Positions 47,326 through 57,740 of a stretch of DNA of 64,000 nucleotides are shown piece by piece. The notes below the pieces were generated by a model. It was not told the DNA's origin, searched no databases, and worked only from the letters and a program-made list of their open reading frames with translations. Location of the stretch: positions 35,717,445-35,781,444 of the forward strand of contig CM018690.1 in NCBI GenBank assembly GCA_009363875.1, read 5' to 3'. The first letter of the stretch is position 1; each line of letters starts with the position of its first letter. The position numbers were made by a program, and so were the translations under genes. The stretch comes from Mikania micrantha. Lineage: Eukaryota; Streptophyta; Magnoliopsida; Asterales; Asteraceae.

Positions 47326-48087
47326 CTAATCCGAGTCCATGGAGACATGGGAGATGTCACTAATTGCGTCCCCATCATCATCATCGTCCTCCTCCGGATC
47401 CTCGTCGGGATCCTCATCAAACTCTCCCTCCTCGAGGTCCTCGGCCTCGAACTGTGGTCCGTCATCCTCAGCTGGCGGCTCCTCGATAAACTGTGCCGCC
47501 CATGCGTTAAGCATGGCGTCACTCGCCTGTACCATTGCCTGAGTCTCGGCTATATCCGTCCGATTCTCAGTAATACGCCCGTCATGCTCCTGCATGACAT
47601 CAACTATCTGGCCATGCTGAGACATGAGCTGAGACACCTGGAGACGTAATGTCTCCACCTATTCCTCCAAGCGATCGTTCTGCTCCTCCAGTCGGTCGCT
47701 TCGCCTTTCCAGGCGATCGTTCTTCTCGCGAAGAACACGAACCTCGTCGGACAGCTCGGCGTTTCTCCGAAGCTCCCGCCGGGTTACAGCAACATGAGCC
47801 GCGAAGGCTCTCTCCATCGGCATCCCAAGTGCCGGCAGTCGTGGACCCTCTAAGGTATCGCCCCTGTATCGTGGCGTAGGCACCCGCTCTCCCACTACCC
47901 AATCTCGTAGGAGGTTAGGCAACCATCCCCAGTATCGCTCCCTGGCTAGCATCTGGACGCGTCGCTCCATCTCAGCATCTACCTGAGCCACGATGCTGTC
48001 GATCCTGCGTCGACTCTCCTCAGTCAAGTCATCGACCGCTGGGCGTTTGCCCGGGTTCCTGTTAGCATCTCTGTTGTTATCGGCCAT
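47326..48087 (-). CDS. Extra ORF of element B upstream of gag: coiled coil plus acidic tail, one TAG stop
   Basis: Two same-frame reading segments abut at a single TAG codon (47659-47661): 48087-47662 (142 aa) and 47658-47326 (110 aa). The first begins MADNNRDANRNPGKRP and has a charged helical region with repeated NDRLE/SDRLE heptads (about residues 105-142). The heptad pattern continues past the stop (VETLRLQVSQL). The second ends in a strongly acidic tail with a run of Asp residues. It lies on the sense strand between primer site and gag, has no counterpart in element A, and only a featureless leader occupies this place in D. No known domain was recognised. A structural or regulatory partner of Gag is possible, but function is unknown. 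Confidence 0.6.
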
Positions 48088-48227
48088 CCTTTAAGTTCTC
48101 AGGTTAGTAAATAACAGTTCGATAATAATAATAACAACATCAGTGTGCAAGTTCTAGTGTAGTGTCTAATGTAGAGCAGTGGCTATAGTCTAAGTTTACT
48201 ATATGCAAACCTAGTTCCCTATAACCA

Positions 48228-48240
48228 AGGCTCTGATACC
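48228..48240 (-). other. Primer binding site of element B
   Basis: The minus strand reads TGGTATCAGAGCC four bases after the LTR end; it would anneal to initiator-Met tRNA. Confidence 0.9.
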
Positions 48241-48244
48241 AGTC

Positions 48245-50959
48245 TGTCACACCCCCAAATTCCCACTCTTGGTGTCAGTCCACGTGGGTGTGACGTGGCC
48301 AGGATCACAGCTCATGGTCATATAGAACGACTCTATATGAGTTACACAGTCACACAGATTTGTAAAATAGCATAATTTCATTCAATAAGCAGCGGAAAAT
48401 GTTCAACATCATAAGTAAATAAGTTTGCAGCGGAAAGTAAATTGTTTAACAGACACTACATTGTTCAAATTGGTTTAACACCAACAAATGCACACACAAG
48501 CCTAGGACATGAGTCTATATGCCATTCAGACTCCTTAATGCTTCCTTGAGTGCGTCCTAGCGTGTGCTCCATTAATTACCTGAGAATACATGCGAAAAGT
48601 GTCAACTAATAAGTCGGTGAGTTCACAGGTTTAGACAGACTGAAAAGTAAACAGACATATACTGGGTATGTTAAGTTTAGTTGTTGGATACTACGATCCG
48701 TGGAGTGTGTCAGTTCATCTTACCGAAACTAGACTGTTCCCGTTTGCCTCCGCAGGTCATCACTGAACCCGCATTCCCATCGAAATTACACTCGTTATGA
48801 CCTCCAGTCAACATTGGTGCCGAGTGGGGTTAGTCAAACCCAGTAGTACTACGTAATTACGACTCGTTTGAATACACAACTAACGGTAAGGATAAGTGAG
48901 GGCTTTATGCGATAATAGTTACACTCGAAAATGGTTTTCATAACATACCAGTCATATATCTAAAACAGTTGCATGGAATTCTCACCCCAATAATTTAGCA
49001 AAAACAGTTAAAGAGTAAAAGTGGGGCCGTAAACTCACCTGAGTTTGAGAAGTGCGTGTTCTTACAAGAACGGTGTAGCTCGCCGGCTAGTAGGTACCTA
49101 TATCACATAGGTGTTGTAAGTTTGTGTTTGCATATATGTGGGTCTCACAGGACCGTGTTCGTGTCTAACAACTTCCAAGTTGTTATGTGGGTCGGGTTGA
49201 CCGTGTTTGACCATGTTTGACCGTGTTTGACCTAACAGCCCGTTGGTGACGGTTTTGGATCAAGTGTTCGTGTAACGTGCGGTTTAGTGTCGTGTGGAGT
49301 GTACGGATACCAAAAATCATTCCCATGTGGAAACTTACTATTTATAGTAAGTTCCTATTTTAGGAAAGTTTCCACATTAGGCAAGTCATGCATAAAATCA
49401 CATTCCGATTATTCTAACTTGCAGAATTACCCTAAATGGGCATGTTATCACATAGCACATAGTTACACATAGTCGGTTTAGCGTGTTTTGCGCATAAAAG
49501 TTACCATAATTAGAAAGTTACAAGATATGCATATGTCACTAAGTCTAGATACAATCTTATCATATCATCATCGTATTAGTCTTAAATAAGTATTTAATCA
49601 AAACCATTATGACTAGCATGCTCCTATTCTCCAAATTGTAAAATAAAGTTACTATATTTAATAACATTCCTAAATATCATACTATTAGCAATTTTAATCA
49701 TTCCAATGCATTCAATCACCATCATAGTAACCTCTAAACATCATTTTAAACATAACTTATAGATCTAATCATACAAATGTGATTATTTCATCAAGAATAC
49801 GTAACTAGTAACATTAAAGTTACTAAAATTAGTAATGTTCACCAAGTGATCAAATATTGACAAATCAACCATTTCTAATCTTGCAAATCATCATCAATAT
49901 CACTTATGACAACATTTCCATATCAAGAATCATACCAATCGGCTTAGATCATTCATGCATGCTACTACAAACACCCATTTATGACCAAATCATTAACATG
50001 CACATTAACATTATCATGGATCGTCACAAAACTTATTCTAAACATCATAGATCATCAACTATCATGTAATCATCATCAAACCCAGCACTAAAATTCGTGC
50101 ATGTGCATCTAGGGTGTTTACATGTGTGTTTAAAGTCATGCATGTGAGTGTAAAGGTGAAGAAAGTGTGTTTTGGGTATAGAACTACCTTCTAATGCTTC
50201 AAGAATGCCAAGATGACGACAAGAACAGCCTCTAAACTCTCTAGACAGTAGGTTCTCGCAGCAAAATGATGGTGGTGATGATCTTCAAGCTTCAAGTGTG
50301 ATCCTTCAAGCCTCAACTCTTCAAACCTTCAAGCTTGGAGCTTCAATGGAGGTCTCCCATGGCTCCCCAAGGGTCAAATCAGTGAGGAATAGTCGAAGTT
50401 GGTGTGTAGTACCGGAGAAATGATAAAGAGTGGAGTTAATAGGCATGGTGGTCTTGATTTTATAAAGATTTGTCGACTGGCACCTGTCGCGTACCGCGAT
50501 GGAGAGTTAAAAGAATCTTCGCGTACCGCGAAGGATTTCGGGAGCCAAACCCCCGCGATGCCTGTCGCGTATCGCTATAATTCCTCCCGTTGGGCCATCG
50601 CGTACCGCGATGGGTCCCAGAGAAGTCCAATAAGCCTAGTTTTCTTGTTTTGAACCGATTTTCGCGTATTTTTCTATTACGATCATCATTTCTCAACATT
50701 TAGTCATTGTTCCCAATATCTTAGGTTCCCTAGAACCTATGTGCAGTGAAAGTGTACTGTGATTTGATCCGTTCACCAACGTTCGTTATTCAAGACACGT
50801 GCGAGTGTTGTGCGATAATTCCTCGAATTATCGATGTATTCTAGCTGTTGTGCCACGTGTCACACTAAATACAATTATTCTAGTGCCACGTATGAAATAA
50901 TAAAACATATTATTATTTAAAATAAAGAATTGCTGACCTGGAATTTGCGGGGTGTCACA
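48245..50959 (-). repeat. 5' LTR of element B
   Basis: 2,715 bp, next to the primer site. It differs from the other two B LTR copies by a handful of substitutions and 1-bp indels (for example in the A run near 49640 and near 50727). It contains the palindromic-word promoter block (about 50456-50611). Confidence 0.93.
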
Positions 50960-53371
50960 GTAAAGGCTAAACATGAAAGTATCGATCCTAGGCTATTACC
51001 TGGTTATAAGGGACACGTAATTGCTAAACTTCTGGTATTCCAGAGCTTGTGTCGGCTTATATGAGGTATGTAAATGCTAAACATAAACGTAACGTTACGG
51101 GGCTATTACCTGGTTATAAGGGACATGTAATTGCTAAACTTCTGGTATTCCAGAGCTTTTGTCGGCTTATAAGAGGCATGTAAATGCTAAACATGAACAT
51201 AATGCATGCTAAGCTATTATCTGTATAAGAGACATGTAATTGCTAAACTTCTGGTATTCCAGAGCTTTTGTCTGCTTATAGGAGATATGTAATTGCTAAA
51301 CTATGTGTGTGTGAAGCTATGATACTTAATAAACATGATGTGAAACTAACACATATGAATACAATAGACTTGAAAACTTTGAAACAGATAACAAAAGCTT
51401 TGATGAGGATTGAATTGATTGGTAGGTAAAATGCTTAATTATTATTAACAACAATGTCATATTCGGGTTAGTATGTGGTGGGATGTTGGCTAGGGCTTGT
51501 CCCTTACATATGCCCTATATATAAGCATACCGACTTGAATATTACATGTGGAGTTAATGAGGTTAAGGTTTTACCGAAGGAGGTTTGTGAAACTATTTTT
51601 AAACTTATAAACTTTATGAACTCACCAACCGTTGTGTTGACTTGGTCTTTTTACATGTTTTCTCAGGTGAAGAACGGGTTTAAACTTAAGCTCTTGGATT
51701 TGCATACTAGGCTGCCCAGATAGAGGACCTAGTAGACTTTTGGGAAGCACATCTTTTGTGATGATACTTATTACTTTAGATATCTTGTACATATACAAGA
51801 TATAAACATTTGATTCTTTTGATTAGGTTTACTTAGTTAAATTGCAGAACATTTCTATTGTAATTTAACTTTGTAATCCTATATATCATTTGATTGTGCT
51901 TTAGTCATTCTTAAACATTGATGCTATGTAAACAATCTGATCATCATGATTATCACCCGCGATATCACGCTCCGGGAACCTTCCGCCCGACGGGGACTCC
52001 GATCCAACCCCGCCGGCTCGGGGTGTGACAATATAGGTGTAGCAGAGTATCACCAAACTGATAGTACAGAGATGATTCTGCATTTAGTTATATTTAATAA
52101 GTTATTTATGTTCTAGTTTACTGATCAGATCTTTCTGAACGTTCAATGTCAAAGACATTGCTTATAAAATCATCAACTCGATATTAATTATGTAATTAAT
52201 TAATTTAGTATTATATCATACAATGTATGATAATGTAGGAACCTACATTGCATTAGATTCCTAATACAAGGTTGATGACATTCTTGATTAATCAGAACAA
52301 TCTCTGATTAACCAAATAGTTAATGTTGTTGATTATGATACTGTAACAGTTTCTAGATAATTTAATGGCTCAGGAATGATAAATCCTTGTTAGTGATTAC
52401 CCAATTATCATGAAATATCACAATGTAGCATCAAAGTAGGTGTAATAACCAGATTTAACATACTAATCTGACTGTTATCATAAACATCAGATAATCGTTC
52501 CAATAAGTATGTTAATGATTGTGATTAGTTTGAAACACTTGGATTTAACCTTGCATTTCAAGGATTAACCCAACTAATCACCTACATTGTTATAATCAAA
52601 TGGATTAAACCATTATAATCATGGATATGGTTCCACGCAAATCGGGCATTACAACGGATCAAAACAAGGATTTAACCGTTAAAACTTCGTGTTCTTTATT
52701 TATAATCAATCCTAGCCATCATCTAGGCAATAATCAACAATCCTAACTATGTCATTACGTTCAAAATTAAGATCTAATCAATCAAAATCAAACTAGAAGG
52801 TTTAAACGGATCATTACCTAATCTGACGGATTTCTGACTTCAAAACAACGATCAGAACTTGTTAAGATGATCCCTCGTGCGATCCGTGAAGTTTGGCAGC
52901 CTCAAATTGGGGTTTAGATGGTGAAATATTCGTCTGGTGTGGTTTTTGAGCGTCTGCGTTCGAAGAAAAATAAGATTATAACTTTCTGCATGCAATCTGA
53001 TAAAAGGATCAGATTTCTCCACCGCCTCACCCGTCGCGTACCGCGGCGGGAGGCCTAAAAAGGCTTCGCGTACCGCGAAGATTTCCGGGGGAATCTTAGA
53101 TATTTTGCAGCCATCGCGTACCGCGGAGGATTCTCAATCCCTCCATCGCGTACCGCGATGGGTCCAGTTGACCAACACTTGGTGATTTTTCTTCATTTTT
53201 CGATTTCGGGCAATCCAGGACTCTGTTTTGTGCACGGTTTTCGCCCACGTTCATAATTTCTTGCCTACTATCAATCTTTAACAATTACAAGTACTAGAAC
53301 AACATGGATTTCCAGAACGATCAAATGTGCTCACGTCATTGATGACGTAATTCTCGTATGCAACTGTCACA

Positions 53372-53544
53372 GTAATGCAGCGCTAGCTATAGCTGCTAAT
53401 CCTGTTTTTCATTCACGAACAAAGCACTTTGAACTTGATTTGTTTTTCTTGAGAGAAAAAATAGTTGCTGGGTTTATTAAAGCATTGTCAATAGAATCTA
53501 GTAATCAGGTAGATGATGTCTTAACAAAAGGACTATCAGTGTAA
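53372..53544 (+). pseudogene. Copia Pol C-terminus (RNase H end)
   Basis: The frame reads NAALAIAANPVFHSRTKHFE and then FFLREKIVAGFIKALS, DDVLTKGLSV and a stop. These are typical last residues of the Copia RNase H domain, in which the H-x-x-x-T-K-H motif is conserved. The upstream part of pol is absent because element C sequence abuts at 53371. A purine tract TTGAGGGAGGG (53601-53611) and an LTR follow directly. Confidence 0.85.
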
Positions 53545-53611
53545 CAACATTCATTTTTACTTGATAAGTTGCAAATGTTTGATGCTTTCGGGTTATAAAA
53601 TTGAGGGAGGG

Positions 53612-54126
53612 TGTTAAAAAGAAACGGATTTTTATTCCTTCAATTTTATAACTTGTTTAATTGAATGTTGTTTTTTGTGTCTAAATAAGATCATATGGTT
53701 GGACTTGAAGCTGGGCTGATTAAAGTTAACTGGGCTGAAGATGGTGCTGGGCTGTAGATTGGATGGAACTGGGCTTCTGTTGTTGGAGCTGGGCTTGGCT
53801 TGGCTTGGCTTGCTGAAACCGACTTATCTTTTAGTTTAATAAGATAAGATCGGTAGTCTTCACAGAGAGAGAGAGAGAGATAGAGTTGTACTTTACACCT
53901 TTAGGTGTGTGTTCATCTTCTATTTGTTTTTAGGGTTTTCTTCATTCCTGTTTAGATCGGTTGCTTTAATAGATGAAGGATATCATGAGTGTAATCATGA
54001 TGTAAGTTGATCATCTGTTGTATGTTTTGCAGGAGGTCTTTAGTATGTTTTGTGAGATCGCAAGATCTCCTAGCTCTGTTGAATGTGTGCATGTTATAGA
54101 AGATATATCTTTCTATCTTTCTAACA
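53612..54126 (+). repeat. Copia LTR shared between two units (515 bp)
   Basis: It starts TGTTA and ends TAACA. On its left are RNase H and a purine tract, as for a 3' LTR. On its right, TGGTATCTAATCC (54127 on) resembles a decayed initiator-Met primer site, as for a 5' LTR. Hence it links two element bodies. A (GA)n run (53866-53882) lies inside. Part of it matches the LTR fragment at 21160-21276. Confidence 0.8.
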
Positions 54127-54215
54127 TGGTATCTAATCCGTAGTGCTCTTGGTGTCATCGTCGTGATTCTGGTTGTTTTCGCTGATTAAGTCGTCGTAGA
54201 TTGGAGCTAGGGTTT

Positions 54216-57171
54216 TGTCACACCCCCAAATTCCCACTCGTGGTGTATGTCCACGTGGATGTGACGTGTCCAGAATCACAGCTCAAGGTCATATAGAACG
54301 ACTCTATATGCGTTTACAAATCCAAGTTTGACACATACACATAACAAAATAGTTTGCAGCGGAAAAGTATTTCATAGCAGCGGAAATAAATATGTTTGAA
54401 TACATGCAGCGGAAATCAAATTGTCAAATGCAACATTGTTTAATTTATAACATAAATAAGAATGTTTCCAAATGATAAGACAGAAATGCATGCGGATCCT
54501 AATGCTCGTCCCTTAAAGTGTGCATTCCTGTTATCCATAGCTCGCTAGTTACCTGAGAATACAAGTTTGAAAAAGTGTCAACACAATGGTTGGTGAGTTC
54601 ACAGGTTTTGATATACATATATAGTAAGAAAGTGTGTCATGCTGTTTATCATATGTTAGTACCGAGCCCCTGGCCCAAAGTGTCAGTGCGTCACTACCGA
54701 ACTAGACTTGTTAGTCTTTGCCTCCGCCATGTCTCGTAATAACATGGCAAGATAGGTCAAGTTTTCACGTGTTATGACATCCAGTCAATATTTCGCCACG
54801 CGGGGTTAGTCACACCCCAAACGGATCCATTCAAACTCGCCTCGTTGTTTGTACATTAACGGTAAGACTTTGTGAGGACTTCTTACGATTACAACACTTA
54901 ATGTTTGTCTAATAAACCAGCATACACCAAAATGTTTGTACAGTAATAGATGTTTGACTCGATGCAACAAGTATTCTCCCCCTATTTAAAAGCGTTTGAA
55001 AAAGAGTAAAGAGGGGCCGTAAACTCACCTTAGTGATGTGAACGTAAGTAAGCGTAAGCTCCTGAATCGTCAAGTAGCACGTCGGTCACCGGCAACCTAT
55101 AGCGTATACCGTACGTGAGTTTGTGTAAGTGACCGTGCTAGTGTTCGTGTTAGTGCTCGTGTTTGTGCCCAACAACCCTTGGTTGTTCATGTTTGTCCAT
55201 GGCGGTCCACAATGTCCGTGTTTGCTCGTGTTGGTCCATATTGACCGTGTTTGACCATGTTTGACCGTGTTTGACCGTGTTTGACCAAAGTTGACCGTGT
55301 CAAGTCAACGACCCGTTGGTGAACCGTGTGACGGTTTGTGAATCGTGTAGCATTCGTGTAAGTGTTTGTCGGGTGCAAAACGCGTAAATCGCGTCTATGG
55401 ACAACTTACTATTTATAGTAAGTTTCCATTTATGGAAAATTCACAAAGCATATCGGTTTTATAGTTCTAGCATGCTCATTAATCCTACGTGATCATGTTA
55501 ACACATAACATATCATCATACGAAGTCACATACCTCGTTATAGTATGTTTGTACATAAAAGTTTCCTAAAATGGAAAGTTTCCATTTATAGCATACGTAA
55601 CATCGGAAACCATCTAGCTTAGCATTTAATCATCATGTTATAACATATTAAGTCATTTAGCATACCCAAATCATACAACACGTTAACAAATCGGTTTTTG
55701 TAAAAATAAAGTTACTATAAATAGTAACTTTGTTGTTTTTGCATCAAAATGACCATTTAAACATTTCTAAACCATTTTTATGTCGTAAACCATCCTAATA
55801 AATCATTTAACATCATATAAACATGTTAACATAGTCCAAACCACAATCTATTAACATTTCATCAATAAAAAGTTACTAATTATAGTAACTATGTAAAAAT
55901 GACCTTAAACCTTATCAAAATCACATTCTAAACATCAATATCATTCTAATAGCATTTAACTAGCAATCCATGGACATGCATGTTGTCAAATATCACCCAT
56001 ATCACCATTACTTAACTAAAAAGTTTCTATTAATAGAAAGTTTATCAAAACCCATCATTTTAACTATTACAATCCAATCTAACCATAAAGTCATCTTCTA
56101 ATATCATCAATAAACATCCATGAACATCCAAAATCACCCCAACACTCATGGATCATACATGCATGCATCAATATCATCCCAAATCATCATTTTAAGCAAA
56201 AGACTTGTACTCATCAACTTAGATCATCATAAATCACCATTATAACATCATAGATCATCAAAGAATACATTAAAACTATCAAACCCAGAAGCAAAACTCG
56301 TGCATGTGGATTGTGGGTGTTTGCATGTGGGTTTTACCCATGCATGTGTGTGTAATAGTGTGAAAAACGAATTTTAACCATGAGAGCTACCTCAAATGGG
56401 TCAAGAACTGATGTATGGTGATGTTAGCAGCTTCTGGACAACTGGTTTGAACAGGATTGAAGTGGTGGTGATGGTCTTCAAGTTCCACAATCTTTCTTCA
56501 AGCTCCCAAGCCTTCAACCCCCTACATTTGGAGCTTCATAGGAGCTCCAATGGCTGCTAATGGTGGTTTTAGAGTGTAGAAGACGAACTCAGTCGCTCAA
56601 TGGCGTGTAAAACCGAAAGAAATGATGGTATGGGATAGCATAGGTATGATTGTCTTGGTTTAATAAAGATATTGTCGACTGGGCGGTGTCGCGTACCGCG
56701 GTGAAGGTTCAAAAGATTCTCCGCGTACCGCGGAGGATTTCGGGAGTCAAACCCCCGCGATGTATGTCGCGTATCGCGACACTGCCTCTTGTTGGGCCAT
56801 CGCGTACCGCGATGGGCCTCTGGAGAGCCCAATAAGCCCTTTTTAATGGGTTTGATCCGTTCGTCATCGTTTTCATGCTTCCGAACTATCGTTTGGCCTC
56901 GTTTGAACTTCCAAGTCCAATGTGTGAGTGTTTCGAGAAGTTTCGAGTGCTGTGCTACAATGTGCTTGACGTTCACCAACGTTCGTGTGTTTTGACACGT
57001 GTGTGCTGTTTGTCGATAATCCCACGAATTATCCTGTTGTGTGTCGGTGTTCGTACTGTCGTGCCACGTGTCACACTAAATTAATCTAATTCTAGTGCCA
57101 CGTGTACATAAAGCATTTAAATAAACATTTAAATAAATATAAAGCTGACCTGGAAATTACGGGGTGTCACA
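54216..57171 (-). repeat. 3' LTR of element D (2,956 bp)
   Basis: TGTCACACCCCC...GGTGTCACA. It has palindromic words TCGCGTACCGCG and TCGCGTATCGCGA at about 56689-56812, and six TTGACC words at 10-bp spacing (55241-55296), one more than the other LTR shows. The 136-aa minus ORF at 56569-56979 is promoter sequence read as protein and is not a gene. Confidence 0.9.
55241..55306 (+). promoter_or_regulatory. W-box-like array in LTR D, six units
   Basis: TTGACC repeats every 10 bp: five with GTGT/ATGT spacers and one with AAAG. The 5' LTR copy (about 63495-63544) has five units, showing expansion or contraction since insertion. Confidence 0.5.
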
Positions 57172-57281
57172 TCCTCCCCTTGTTAGAAAGAATTTCGTTC
57201 CGAAATTCAACTTGTGTTGTCAGCGTTTGTCTGTTCCGCGAACAGGTGTGGGTACTTTTGTCTCATCTGGTCTTCACGTTC

Positions 57282-57740
57282 TCACGTGAATTCCGGTCCT
57301 CGTCGCGAATTCCATCGCACTTTCACAATCGGGATTTTACTGAGTTTGAGCTTCTTGGTTTCCCGGTCCATAATCTCCACCGGTTCCTCAACGAAGTTCA
57401 ATTGTTCGTCGATTTGTATCTCCTCGAGAGGAATAACAAGTGTTTCATCAGATAGACACTTTTTGAGATTCGAGATGTGGAATACGTTGTGCACGCTGCT
57501 CAGTTCAACTGGCAGGTTTAGTTCGTAGGCTACAGGGCCTATTCGTTTTGTTATCTCGAACGGTCCAATGTAACGAGGGTTCAACTTTCCTCGTTTGCCA
57601 AACCGAATGACTCCCTTCCAGGGCGAGACTTTGAGTAACACTCTGTCCCCCACCTGAAATTCTAACGGTTTGCGTCTTTTGTCAGCATAGCTTTTCTGTC
57701 TGTCCCGAGCCGCTGCCATTCGTTTGCGTATTTTGTACAA
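57282..57740 (-). pseudogene. Element D Pol C-terminal part
   Basis: It encodes the post-integrase region (GDRVLLKVSPWKGVIRFGK, NPRYIGPFEITKRIGP) and VKVRWNSRRGPEFT, then stops where element B has TWERED, because the Trp codon is replaced by TGA. It is out of frame with the preceding integrase part owing to one extra T near 57735, so it cannot be made as part of one Pol. Confidence 0.85.

Larger units (their letters stand above)
38539..50959 (-). mobile_element. Element B: full-length Gypsy (Tekay-like) retrotransposon, 12.4 kb
   Basis: LTRs are 38539-41253 and 48245-50959 (each 2,715 bp). The 5-bp duplication GTAAA flanks it (38534-38538 and 50960-50964). The minus-strand primer site TGGTATCAGAGCC is at plus 48228-48240; the purine tract AACTGGGGGATGA is at about 41254-41266. 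Order on the minus strand: LTR, primer site, extra ORF (48087-47326), gag (about 47040-45385), protease, RT, RNase H, integrase, C-terminal motif (to 41268), LTR. Pol is interrupted by a 1,180-bp solo LTR. By eye the two LTRs differ at about ten positions. Confidence 0.93.
26396..52030 (+). mobile_element. Element A: Gypsy retrotransposon lacking integrase, hosting element B
   Basis: The LTRs start TGTAACATCAG (26396 and 36773) and end GGGGTGTGACA/G (33234 and 52030). The primer site TTGGTATCAGAGCTC (33239-33253) and purine tract AAGGGGAGAC (36763-36772) bound a 3.5-kb interior. Flanking 5-mers GTATA (26391-26395) and ATATA (52031-52035) look like a target duplication with one change. Without insertions each LTR is about 4.1 kb; the 3' one has a 1,287-bp deletion. 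Both LTRs carry element B sequence at the same site. Reverse transcriptase motifs and LTR style point to a Tekay-like chromovirus. Confidence 0.9.
36773..52030 (+). repeat. 3' LTR of element A (contains full-length B)
   Basis: Homologous to 26396-33234 outside the B insertion. It lacks 1,287 bp corresponding to 26702-27988; the junction is at the word ATTAT (37074-37078), present at both edges in the 5' LTR. By eye only about seven single-base differences from the 5' LTR were seen over some 2.8 kb of shared sequence. Confidence 0.88.
23220..53371 (-). mobile_element. Element C: 5' part of a Gypsy element, carrier of elements A and B
   Basis: On the minus strand the 5' LTR is 53371-52031 plus 26395-25651 (about 2.1 kb once element A is removed), starting and ending TG...CA (plus TGTCACACCCCCACC...CTGTCACA). 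The primer site TGGTATCAGAGCC follows it (plus 25635-25648), then a leader (25650-25382 and 23666-23529, split by a solo LTR), then a proline-rich ORF. Everything beyond 23226 is missing: no gag core, pol or 3' LTR. The right end joins Copia RNase H sequence, so C had inserted into a Copia element. Its LTR shares the CGCGTACCGCG words of elements B and D. Confidence 0.7.

Noticed and set aside
56569..56979. 136-aa minus-strand gene
   Set aside because: It overlaps the LTR D promoter words; the reading frame has no domain and is not conserved as protein in the B LTRs.
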